A DNA stretch of 64,000 bases, taken from contig OY783210.1 of NCBI GenBank assembly GCA_963678705.1, positions 20,771,331 to 20,835,330 on the forward strand, given 5' to 3'. How positions within the stretch are numbered: position 1 is the first letter of the stretch; every line of letters begins with the position of its first letter. Positions 38,165-52,733 of the stretch are shown here, piece by piece. The DNA comes from Panorpa germanica (Eukaryota > Arthropoda > Insecta > Mecoptera > Panorpidae). The notes beneath the pieces were generated by a model, which ran no database searches, had not been told where the DNA came from, and was given only the letters and a program-made list of their open reading frames with translations. The position numbers were made by a program, and so were the translations under genes.

Positions 38165-39109
38165 TTAAATAAAAAAGACTGCAGTAGAAGAGATGGGAAG
38201 GTTCTAGCTTGCGCTTCACCCTTGCTGACAAAATATATATCTTAACTTTAACATGTACGTATACAGTTTTCAAATACTAACGAAATTTTATTACATTTTT
38301 TTATTATTTAATTTTATTAATGCTCATACACTTAACATTTACTTTCTATAAAAAGTGAATCAATTATTTGCACACGTATTAAATAGAAAAATTATAAATG
38401 GATAAAATCTAAATAAAAACACAAACCCAGTCTAATTTTCTAAATTAATTTAAATATGTAGTGTAGCTATACACCGTTACATAAAAAAATTCCCATGACT
38501 GCATAATACTAGAGACACTGTAAATTATAAATACCAAGTACTCTTTAAAAAAAAATTAATATAAATTAAAAACAAAAGAAGGTTTAACGTTCCAGTGAAC
38601 ACCAGCGAGCGCTGCTAGCACATGGTAACCAGCAGCAGTGACTCTTCTTGTAATACAGAATAAGCAGATATTTTAATTTTTTCTTGCTACTTGTTTTGAT
38701 GCAATGAAATGAATGACAAAGGAAACCAGCCAGCGAATGTTTCAATACTAATGACTTTTTAAAAATACACAATTTTAAACGGTTTTTTTTAAATTCTATA
38801 TTGTTAGGAATCTGAATGGATTTTTTTTATATATTATTCATTTAATTTACAATAAATAAAGATAAATACTTGCAAAGATTTGAAATAGTATTAGAAATAA
38901 ATGATTAAATTGTTTGTTAGTCTCTGCGCACACTGGAGAAAGTTTGCGACAACAATTGCTGATATCTTGTAAACCTTAACACTTATATTACAGACGATCC
39001 GATCAAAATTGCTGCGACGAATACCATCTAGCAGTTGAAATCGCTGTAAAACAATAAAGAAAAAATATCACGTGTTATTTTTTTAAATATATATATTTAT
39101 TTATAATTT

Positions 39110-39170
39110 TGGCCACTGCGCCGTGTTAAGCCGTGGCGCAGTGTTAAGTACCTGCCAGTTGGAGCACTGG
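39110..39170 (+). repeat. A-box-like fragment with a 9 bp inverted repeat
   Basis: cactgcgcc and ggcgcagtg form an exact 9 bp stem around gtgttaagccgt, and the right arm is part of an A-box-like tggcgcagtg. Likely a SINE head or its remnant. Confidence 0.3.
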
Positions 39171-40178
39171 CCCTACAATTTAGAATGACATATCAAAATA
39201 TTATTTACCATAATGATACTGAAATAGTTTTTACGAATTCTTTTATTATTAGATAAATTATGTTATGTATTAAAAGTTTGAGGCCAATGACTTTCAAAGT
39301 TTAAGAACATTTGAACAGCTTATTTTTTAAGTGGGGCAAGTTCGTTTTATCGCTAACATTTTTCAAAATTCATTTTATTGAGGGTATCAACGTTAGAATG
39401 ATTACTGCATTACAAATATGTTAATTTGTTTAGTTTATGAGAAATTAAATCCATTTGGATGTACAAACATTTTGATTGTTTTTAGCCAGCAATGACAAAC
39501 ATTATTGGGCAATATGTTTACATAGGCAGCGGCGTAGTCCACGTAGTTGAGCCGTTATTACAACAAACTAAACACAATTAATCAGTTTCCCACCTAATAC
39601 ATTGTTATCTAGATGCTTATAATTATGATCTGAAGAAAAAATGACCACTTACAAATTCTCGCACGTCTCTGTAGTCTGTATCCGGCTGGAGATTCCTTAA
39701 CTATTAGAATTCTATCAAAAGAAATCTTTTGAATAAAGAGGAAGTACTTTTGACAGCACAGACATTTAAATTATATTTCGATCAGTTGTTAAATTGTTTC
39801 TAATGAATATAATTGTTATTTCCAATTTGTTAATATCTGGTATGATTAGATTACATTGAATTAATATCATATATTAACCTAGAAAATAATTAATATTTTA
39901 AAATAAGCATTCTAATAATTCATAACCATTAACAAAATTTAATAATAACTTTTTTATTTATAATTTATATGTTTTAAATTAATTTAAATATTTTTTAATT
40001 TAAATCTATTCTATTTTGAATCGAATTTTTTTAAAAAACATATCTAGGCTTAATATTAATATGAATATTCTATAATAATTGTATAGGCGAGTAGTTATGT
40101 AATGTAATTCTGTTAGATTGCGTTTAATAACCATTTGCTGAGTCATGGGCCATGGTGGACCTGTGTATACTCGTATAC

Positions 40179-40220
40179 CATTATTATTATTTTGATTATT
40201 GTTATTATTATTATTATAGT
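40179..40220. repeat. (ATT)n simple repeat with interruptions
   Basis: ATT triplets with TTG/TTT interruptions, about 40 bp. On the minus strand it gives an Asn run in an otherwise meaningless frame. Confidence 0.85.
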
Positions 40221-40422
40221 TGGTATGGGAATGAAATACCTGTAGCAAGTATATACAATAACAAAGTTTCAAATAGTTACTGTTAAACTTTAACAATAAT
40301 ATTTAATTATAAAAATGCCAAATGCACACGATCAGGACCACACTTGAAATGAATTACCGAGATAAATTACTTTTCCCTTCATTAAGAATGTTAAAATGTA
40401 TAAAACTATGCTCTAAGTATAA

Positions 40423-40775
40423 AGGGGAACCCACAGTAGAGATAAAACTGCCTTAAAGACAGCACCCGTTGGACGGAAGAAGGAAGGAGGAATTGGAACG
40501 GAGATACGAGGAAAAAGGAGCAACGGAGGAGATAGAGGAAATTGAAGAGAGGATGAAGGCAGCAAGTCAAGGTAAAAGGTGGCGAGTGACTATAAGAACT
40601 GGAGAAAACAAGTGGTGACACAGAGAATTTAAAGAAAGGAAAAAAGAGTTAAAAAGAGAACTATAGAGATGGAAGAGAGGAGAGTCAAGTAAAGAAGACT
40701 TCAAAAGGAAGCAAAGGGAATATAACAATAAGATGAAAGATAAAAAAAGGAGTTCAAAAAAAAGATAGAAAACGA
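40423..40775 (+). mobile_element. non-LTR retrotransposon fragment (endonuclease-RT linker region)
   Basis: Purine-rich, with frames reading WTEEGRRNW, EEIEEIEERMKAAS, then EFKERKKELKREL*RWKRGE and EDFKRKQREYNNKMKDKK. An acidic helix, a Trp, then a long Lys/Arg helix ('KKELKREL..W...') is the typical linker between the EEP endonuclease and the RT of insect non-LTR elements. Stops and frame changes show decay. Confidence 0.5.
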
Positions 40776-43730
<2,955 letters not shown>

Positions 43731-43872
43731 AATCTGCCCGAACCGAATGAGAATGCAGCTGTGTTGTTAGTGAGACGGCACGAATGAAACTAAACTGATT
43801 TAATATTGGTTTTGAGCGACTATGTTTCTTGGTCGCAGGGCAATTACGTTGCATGCTTTTGATGGTGACATC
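43731..43872. repeat. two-copy interspersed repeat A, copy 1
   Basis: From aatctgcccgaaccgaatga to ttttgatggtgacatc. About 90 % identical to 51537-51711 but lacking 32-35 internal bases (the stretch with cacgtgtatatgagtgagag). No coding signal. Family unknown. Confidence 0.85.
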
Positions 43873-44478
43873 ATGATGTGTTTCTTATGCACAATATCTA
43901 ACAAACGTGTTTTCTAACACATTTTTATAGGTATTGTCTCTTTTAACTTAGAACTTTATGATCCAAATAGAAGACTAAATAAGTCAATTAAAAATATAAT
44001 TAGGAAAATAATTGAGAGAATATTAGTAAACACATATTACGTATATATCGAGCAGAACATGAAAAAAAGACAGCTGTTGTCATTGTCCAGCTAAGAATCC
44101 AGGTAGCCGTCAAAAGAAATTAGCGCGTCAACAGCCAGGAGCAGCCCCAGCCCACTTGGACCTGTCGTTGATGATCGAAATCCTTTCCCCTCCCCTCATC
44201 CTCTTGTGCTCACGGTGCTTGTCTCTCTTCGCTCTTAGGATCTGGAGGACGTAGCTAATTATTGAACATGTTCATATTATTTGACTTTTATGACAAATGG
44301 TGACATAATTGCCATGACCAATAATTGTAAAGATGACGTAATTATACAATTAATACTTATACACTGTCATCAATTTATTTTTTGTTAAGAAAAATATATA
44401 TTTGTGTATGTATTTAGATTTTAAAGTTAGTGTACTGTTCATTGGTTATAATTACAGATGGTATCTATCAATTCATTC

Positions 44479-45052
44479 AATGGGCTTGTGTCCTATGTCT
44501 TATTTTCTATAAAACTGTACTATATATTGATAAAGTGGGTTACTAGAACTTCAAATGTCCAATTAATTTTTAATAACTCCTTATATTTCAGGAGATATTA
44601 ACAATTAACAAAAGTCATTTTTTCTCTTTAATTGTTAAAGGGATTCAACGTTGTACACATTCCAAGTGCATGTGACATTACAGTCGCTAGTTGCTATCTC
44701 TTTTATACAACAGAGCGTAAAAGAGATAGCATATTGAAGATAGAACTCTGGCAAGTTTACAGGTTATTAAACTTATTATTCTTTGACTGATTATTTCGAC
44801 TACTAACAGCTACAAAACATTATTACAGCACTGACCTACCCAACAAATAACTGACGTTAAAGTGCATTTCACATCATACAAATATGGCCGACCATTTCTA
44901 GCGCTAAAACTACAATTCAAACTTTTAATTGCTATATCTCCGTCAACATTTAGACATTTAATAAAATAGACACGCCAATACACATTTATTAACATCAATT
45001 TCAATCAACAATTGAAAAATCGACCACTAAGAAATGAGGACACAAGCCCATT
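44479..45052. mobile_element. 574 bp TIR element containing an internal hairpin
   Basis: AATGGGCTTGTGTCCT at 44479-44494 and its complement aggacacaagcccatt at 45037-45052. Within it, gctatctctttta (44692) and taaaagagatagc (to 44729) form a 13 bp perfect stem. Non-coding. No target duplication found. Confidence 0.7.
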
Positions 45053-46619
45053 CTCCATGTATCGAAGGTTTATTGTTACGGTATCATTAAAGAATCGTTC
45101 CTATGTATTTTGTCTATTTGTTTTTGTGGCATCAACCAACCCGGTTTTTATTTCTGAAGAATAGTACATATTATTTATATGTGTGTGTGTACATTCGTTT
45201 ACTATGTATATATGTATTTATGTTTGGAAATAATTATATGGAAGGCCACAAGGTCACATTTAAATTTTATAGTAGAAATAAGCAGTGATTCTTTAACGTT
45301 GGAAATAAATTGTAGCTTTGTTTATCGGTTGAGATAGTGGCACTAGTAAAAGAAAGTAACCACTTCTTCCTTCACTGCCTTCCTTTAATAACTGCTCAAT
45401 ATTCTTTTCGCTTATTACCTTTTTCTCACATGAAAAAAAAAAAAATTTACTTCTTTTTTCTTCGTTTTATGTGTATCCAAATTTATTATTCTAAAAACAA
45501 TACAGAATCCTTCCATTTACTTACTTCGATGTTTTCAAGTTCAAGAACAGTTCAAGAAGCTGTGTTTAGAAATATATGTATGTAAACTATCTTCTTTATG
45601 TACAGGTGTTACAAAATATAGGAAATAAATAAACAAAAATAGTTGAAGTGAAGTAACACAAACGTATGGCATTGATTGTATTGTATTTCGCAGTCATCAG
45701 TAGAGCCAACTGTCGGCAATTCAATAATTCAGCACATGTCGAAGAATTTAGATACTTTGTCTAAACCATTCAACTGTCAAAATTCAAATTACATTAGATA
45801 CGATCAACCTTAGCCACCATCAAAATAATTTAATTGATTTTACTAAATGTATAATTATATTTTTAAATTGCAAAATACATTGTTATTTATTATTGTATAT
45901 GTATTAGTATTGGTTAGAAAATACTATTTTAATGTATTTTTTTTTTAATTCAAATTTCATGGAATTGTTTATTCTACTCATTAGATAGCTGTTGATGGTA
46001 ATGTAAAAAATTAAGTTCTTTGTATGAATATTTCTCTTTAAAAAAAAACCAGGATGTTTTTTTACGTTCTCTCTATATGTGTGGATATATAATTATAGTA
46101 AAAATTTGATGATGCCTTGGCCATTATCTTAATTAGCATACACAATTACTAGATAGCTTCCAGACAGTTAAAAGGGGAGTGAAGGTTAAATTTGTTTAAG
46201 TAGAAATATGGTTATGTTAATATATGTATATGTATATAACTATTTGACAAATATCAATATGCTATTTAGTGGGAATCGTAAGATAAAAAAAGACCTTAGG
46301 AACACTGACATTGTCTATATAGGTAGTAAGAACAAATATTTGGTATTTATTCCAATAAGAGGTTCTATGTGTGATAGAGTTTAAAACTGACTCTTATTTC
46401 AAAGTGTATTAAGGTACATTTTGCAGTAATCCACACGTTTTATGTGTGCGAAAATAGATTTAAGTAATACTCTACTTTCATTGAACAAATTATAGTTGGT
46501 CCCAACATGTTGATTCATGTATAAGTCCATTAAGACTGACTAGGTGCCACGTGAGAAAATTGGGAATGATAAACATTTATTTTTCATACAATTAATCATC
46601 TTGTAGAACAATGGACTTT

Positions 46620-46760
46620 TTTAGCCACCTTCATTTTCCAATTCTTCACATCTATCATCTTTAGGTCTTCCGTCACCTTGCCTTAGGTCTTCCTCATAAC
46701 CATTGTAGTCTTTTCTTCCAAATTTCCGTCACTCGCTTTCTCGATCTGCTTTATACTTCT
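46620..46760 (-). mobile_element. antisense RT-tail fragment of a non-LTR element
   Basis: The minus strand reads (one stop) GKVTEDLKMIDVKNWKMK, matching the frequent 'R.R.RW.D.V..DL....V.NW...A' end of insect RT proteins. Only about 40 codons are recognisable. Confidence 0.45.
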
Positions 46761-47028
46761 ATATTTGTTCGCATTCTTCACTGTAACAACACTTACATTA
46801 AATTAATATCAAAAGTAATTTTGACATGACGAAAACACAAGAGAAATTTAAAGCAAAGCTTTCTCTGTTCATTCCTAAACAATGATTGTCGAAAATGTTG
46901 CTGAAAATTTTGACGAAAGCTAATTTTCGTTATTATAAATATCAGAGATTAATTTCAGTAAGATTTGTGTATTAGTATTGCTAATGTGTGTATTACAATC
47001 ATTTTAATAAGATTTTATTTTGTTTTAG

Positions 47029-47090
47029 GTGAGTCACATTTTCTGGTCTCTCTTTCCTGCACGTCCTACGAATACCATACAACAGTAATT
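47029..47090 (+). other. second candidate recursive-splice site with RS-exon
   Basis: tgattttattttgttttAG-like 3' splice site ending at 47028 (tract ttttattttgttttag), followed at once by GTGAGT (47029-47034), with another GTGAGTAC donor at 47091. The resulting exon is 62 nt, not a multiple of three. Architecture and both donor hexamers match the site at 17933. Confidence 0.5.
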
Positions 47091-47992
47091 GTGAGTACAC
47101 TTTATTCTAACATTACGAGTATTTTAAAATGAAACTCTAGACTTGAAATAATCATTTTAATTACATAATAAAATTTATTTCGTTGATTATTCTAACAACA
47201 GTGAATAATAATTTCGTTATGACAACAATAAAGTAAGTTGAAGTTGTGCACAGTAACCAGTAACTCAACGGTGAGCAATAAAATTTATTAGCGTAATATT
47301 CTGAATGACGTTTCTGTTCATTTACCGCATACCACATTTGTTCTCAATGTTCTCTATGGGAGAAAACAGTAAAGACTCTCTATTCGGATTAATTTGTAAT
47401 ACTCAATGTAGGTGGCAAAATTTTGACTGATGTTTGAGGAAAGTTTTCCAATTTTAAAGATATGTAGCTTCATCGAAAAGGGATTATATCGATTCGTGTC
47501 AAATAGAATTGACTAAAAGTTTGTAATTAAAATCCATCTGAATTTGGTGAATAAATATAATTTATGCGTACTTTATACTTGCCAGCTTACGGCTAATTAA
47601 TGTGATACATTACTATCGTATTTTTGGGATAGTCTTATCTTTTGCAGAAGTAGAAGCTAAACATTGAATCAATCTTTTCTCAGCTTATGGTCTAACAATT
47701 TCAAACGATCTTATTGTTATTTCGCTCTTAAGGTAATTTAAAAGGATCAGGTTTTGATTCAGATAAATAGTATAGTAGTTAAAAATCACTAATCAACTTT
47801 TCTTGAACAAACTTTATTTAAATCTGACTCGTAAATGACCTTAGGAGAGTTTTAGATGATCTAATACCTATACATTTTCACAAAAAGTCGACAAATACAG
47901 AGTTTTTACTATGATATACTCAAGTTGTCCCTACAATATCTATACGTGTCTAACAAGCCATGTTAAATACCACCAGAGTGTAGTAGGTTGTG

Positions 47993-48030
47993 AATGGGAT
48001 CGTCTCCATGACGACTCGTCAGATCCCATT
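47993..48030. repeat. 38 bp hairpin
   Basis: aatgggatc (47993-48001) and gatcccatt (48022-48030) form a 9 bp perfect stem with internal gacga/tcgtc pairing. Confidence 0.6.
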
Positions 48031-48420
48031 ACTCCATAAGTCATGAGCAAATGTCATAAGTCATGACTCATTTGTTACATAAAATAAAATAAAATCTGCA
48101 AGTAGAGTACGAGGGTCTACTTATAGAGAACTACAAGTACATTGAGTTTAATGCTGCGTTAAAGATACCTATTTTATTAGCTACTCGTATGTCAGTTCCG
48201 AATTACAATGTCATCATTTGGAAATTTTCATCTTGTGCAGATATATTTTATCATTACTTAAACGTAAGTTTTCCTTCCGTAAGTTATTATTACTTTTAAA
48301 ATGATATCTTTATTTTATGATTAAGTTTTATGTATAATTCACCTTGCAACATATTTTTAAAGTCCATTTCGTTTTAATATGCAGAAAGTATTTCTTTTTA
48401 ATTTAAATCTTTTGCAACAA

Positions 48421-48620
48421 AAAGTTATTAGCACTTAAAAAATATATACATTTATAAATATTTACAAAACATAATTTACAACTTATAGATACGAATGATT
48501 AGAATAGTTTTATTGATAAAGTCAATAAGGTTTTTCAGACTTTCCCTGTTTTCAAATATCGGCCCATATTACTGAGGTATATTACAGTTGTCTGTGTGAC
48601 GAGTACCTTGAGCATCGAAA
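48421..48620. repeat. two-copy interspersed repeat B, copy 2
   Basis: About 80-85 % identical by eye to 14968-15164, in the same orientation, with a small A/T insertion after the first block. Confidence 0.8.
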
Positions 48621-49535
48621 ATTAATATGCTTTTCCGTTAGTGGACTATTACATTGTTCACATTAAACAATTTATCTTTCTTTTCTTGATTTTTACTTAG
48701 ACGATTATACAAATTTTAAGTGACATACAGAGGCAAAACGTTTTATATAATTTCACTTCAAATTCTACCACTTTGTGTGCAGACGTATAGTACAAGTTAA
48801 CAAAGAAAAATTAATACTTCTTTCTGTATTACATATGTTAGTTGTTCCACATCTAATAATCTACAAAACTAAAAATTTTGTTAAAAAAAAGTGTTGTCTT
48901 AAGTGCGTGTTCAACGTAAAACAAAATCAAATTTTATAATCATAATCACTGACTAGACCAGACTAAAAAAAGATTTAATTGAAGTAATATTTTATAACTT
49001 GAGTTTAATAAAAAGATAATTAAATAAATACAAAGTTGTCAAAGTACTGTTAGATATTTAACGATTTTCTTCGATAATTTCGTAAGTTGAATTATTAATG
49101 AACCACATCAGTAATTACAACGAAATAAAAATTACCATAAAAACATTTAAATATATTTTTTGATTCTTAATTGTCTTTTGTGTAGAAAAGTCATATGTAC
49201 ACTGACTGGACATACACACAGACACTGACAAAGTTCATTAGTTAGCTACAAGTGACTAATGGCAGCCTCAGTTAACGCCGTAATAAAATACGCATTCATA
49301 CAATGTGGTTTTATTTATTTGTTTTATTATTTTAAGAGGCGTATTAATGTTGCAATCTAAATGTTAATTTATTTATTTTTAAATCAAATCATTCTTAAAA
49401 CAGCATACAAAACCTTTTATAATAATTCATCTTCATTCTTAACGATGTTTTCATTTTTTAAATATAAATATTTACTTAACTATATGTTATAATTATTTAA
49501 ATAGAGTACTACTTGTATCTCATACTTGTCAATGC

Positions 49536-49620
49536 CAGCATTTCTCAAACTGTAAACCGACTGCACTACTCGCAGGAGTGGTATGAGCTTGAATTACAAT
49601 TTAGTCGCATGATTATGACG
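49536..49620. mobile_element. hAT-like terminal fragment
   Basis: CAGCATTTCTCAAACTGTAA followed by ctcgcaggagtggtatgagc resembles the common hAT end CAG.GTTTCTCAAACTG and subterminal sequence. No matching second end found. Confidence 0.4.
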
Positions 49621-51536
49621 GTCTTTTTCGACAAAGTTGCGCGACCGCGTTCTCACACTGTAATCAACGTAGCCGTGCTGCTACGTATGTTTATTACAAA
49701 CGTGACGTCAATCGGTGTTTGTGATAACAGCTAGGACGCTCAAATGTTCCATTTTGACAGCTTTAGCTATACAACGAAGTAGTTTATGGTCGATGTTTAA
49801 ACATTCCACTATGCTTGGCTCCGAATTCGATTCCCGGAGATGAAATAAATTTATTCCATGGCTGGTAATGAAATAACTCACCAAATAGGCAGCAACAATG
49901 CACCAATTAAAAAATAAACATATCTGCAATATACAAGCAATTGTTAGTAATGTATGAGAAGTGATCAGTGCAATTAGAGCCTAAATTATAAACACTTCAG
50001 TTTGAAAACCATTGGTACGTAGAATTTATGTTATTAGATGATTTTTACATCATTCTATACGCAAAACAAGTTCAGATACTGGTCTTAAGTTGAATATCTT
50101 TGTACTTGTTTAGCAAAGTAGTTCAAAATGGCCATTAAGATTATTCTCAGTTTTCTTTATATTCTCGTTGTAGTTGAAGATTATCAACCTAATAAATTAA
50201 TAAGTTTTTATTCAAAATACAAGTAATATATCAGCTTCAAAATTATATGTTTAAACATTTTCTATTTTTTATTTTAATTACTGAGATAATGACCAAAAAA
50301 CATTAAGTCATACTGACAAAACCGGGGGATCTATAAATGTATAAAGCAATTATATCTTTTATTTATAAAATAATTATTTCTAATTGATATTAAGTCTTAT
50401 GTTGAACCAACATAGCGAGCGGTTGGATTTTTAAATGTTTCCAAATGTATATTTCAATTATACAACGTGTAATTAATTGAGTTGCTACAAATTTATTTCT
50501 ACACGTGTGTACAGTTATAGAAGCGAATGATATATAGCCTGCAGATGAATAATAAGGGGCTCAGTTTCTATTCTAAAAACTGAATTAAGGGCCGTAGTCT
50601 TCGCTTAGTAGTACCACGAAGATGATTACAAAATAATTTAATTTACACACTAAACACAAAACGTAAAATCGTGCATTGTTCGAGTTTTGATATTAATTAG
50701 GGCACTATTTTTAATGCAGCTCTGTCTATTTATCATTTAAAACATTTCGTAAGCTATTTATTGATCTCCAGGCCCAATAAACTTTTACGTCTCTTGCTTT
50801 TTTTTTTAATTAATGCCTCAGAATCTAGAGTTTTACCGATATTTATGATTTTATGGGCCTTAACAAATTTAATAACGTTTCAATTAGAAAATATTCATTT
50901 TAACCACTGAGATAATTATTAAAAGAGTAAAAAGTTTTAAAGTCGGTATGTTTTTATCAAAAATGTTATTGGTAATAACTCATGTTTAATTAACTCATCT
51001 TTCATTTGCCGCAAAAATAATTAAAATATCTGAACATTTACTGAAATTTTCGGTAATGTAATTTTAAGTAGTATTGTTCGCATTTCAATCACTAATTTAA
51101 GAAAAAGAGCAACTTTCAGAAACTGTAAAAGTGAGATAATGGCTTTAGCATACTTTCTAGTCAATAATAATTCGATTCATTCAAGTGTAACGAAGAACAA
51201 AATGCAAAATATATCAGAAATAATAATCGCTGTAGTGAATTTTATTTAGTTATAAATTTATAGAAAATATTTCAATGTATTAGTGAGTTTAATACCGTGA
51301 ATTGTGAATATGGTATGCATTGCAGGCAGTACCGCTCGGTTTGCTGCGTTTTATCAGAAAAACGGAGAAATATGGTCTGTCATTCATTTTATTTCCCATG
51401 GTATAAAGGAAGTAAATGCACAAAACAATATCACCTTTACACCATTATGATTCTAATGAATATTATGGCATAAATACACGTGTATCACTGCATCCAGTTT
51501 CTGTTGATGACGTCATAAACTTTTATTAATAAAAAG

Positions 51537-51711
51537 AATCTGCCTGAACCGAATGAGAATGCAACTGTGTTGTTAGTGAAAGAACGCACGTGTATATGAG
51601 TGAGAGAACAAACACGGCACGAACGAAATTAAACTGATTTGAAATAGGTTTTGAGCGACTGTGTTTTTTAGTCGCAGAGCAATTACGTTGCATGCTTTTG
51701 ATGGTGACATC
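51537..51711. repeat. two-copy interspersed repeat A, copy 2
   Basis: Longer copy of the repeat at 43731-43872; both end at the same gatggtgacatc, which marks a defined 3' boundary. Confidence 0.85.
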
Positions 51712-52301
51712 TATTGACAATACTATCCAAAAGTATTTAAATACATACATACAAATACTTCATAATACGACACAATAAAATCCCCTATTATGCTATTCTT
51801 AAAAATTCTATAGAGTCACGAAACACGGCGTTCAGACGGCCTAAGAGAATTTACAAAATCTATAATTACATACGTAGTTTATATTTTGTTAATTATAAAC
51901 CTACAAGATTTATTGAAAGACAACGTTAACCCCAGCCTAGCTACTCCAATCATTCAACTCAGTGATTGTCAGCAATCGGGCCAAACACTTACATTGTTTG
52001 TAAATGATTTCAATTTTATTGTTGAATTATTCTTATAATAACAGATTATTATCATATATATTTTATAATACCATATTCATCCAAGATGAATTACACACAT
52101 ATTTCAAAGCGTACTAGAGGAATCTGATAAGCCTATGGGCTATCTGCCATACACTGAAATGATAATTTCGTTTTTTTTTTTTTATTTAATATATAAAATC
52201 ATTTTTTATAAAATAAATTATATTTATAATAACTGATGATATATTATTAAGTGTGTTTTCAAAGAATTTACTGTATGTGTGGTGCCCTGTGTTATACGGT
52301 T

Positions 52302-52385
52302 TAACACAGACGTCGGCAAGCTAGAGCCCGCGAGTTAAATCTTTTAATCCAGCCACGGGTTAAGGACGTTCCTAAGAAAATCACT
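52302..52385. mobile_element. hAT-like terminal fragment
   Basis: CAGACGTCGGCAAGCTAGAG with a following 'ccgcgag...ccagccacgggttaagg' block resembles the 'CAG..GTCGGCAA' ends of another hAT group. Single end only. Confidence 0.3.
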
Positions 52386-52712
52386 CTTCTTACGATCATC
52401 TAGAAAATTTAAATATACTAGAGCTTACCCCCGCCGCAATGCGACGTCTTTTTAGTGTTCCTTTCAAATTTTAATTCTCTTCTCTTATAATATTTTTAGG
52501 TTTAAGTTTTTTTAATATACGTGATCAATTTTTAGTGGATACTTGTAAAATGTAGCTTTAAACATTCGTGTAGTACAAACCCCCATTGTAGATGTTCATG
52601 CATTTATGTTTTAAAACTTCTACTGCTTCTGCTTCTAAACAAACGATGAATTATATTAATTTCACTCTCATGGAATTTAAAATTAATAATATACTTGTAA
52701 CAATGTTAGCTC

Positions 52713-52733
52713 AAGTGAGTGAGTGAGTGAGTG
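52713..52733. repeat. (GTGA)n simple repeat
   Basis: Five tandem gtga units. Confidence 0.85.

Larger units (their letters stand above)
38165..40422. other. gene-free AT-rich DNA
   Basis: Only the A-box/hairpin fragment at 39110 and the ATT repeat at 40179. Confidence 0.5.
45053..48420. other. gene-free AT-rich DNA
   Basis: Contains the RT-tail fragment at 46620, the candidate ratchet site at 47029 and the hairpin at 47993. Confidence 0.5.
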
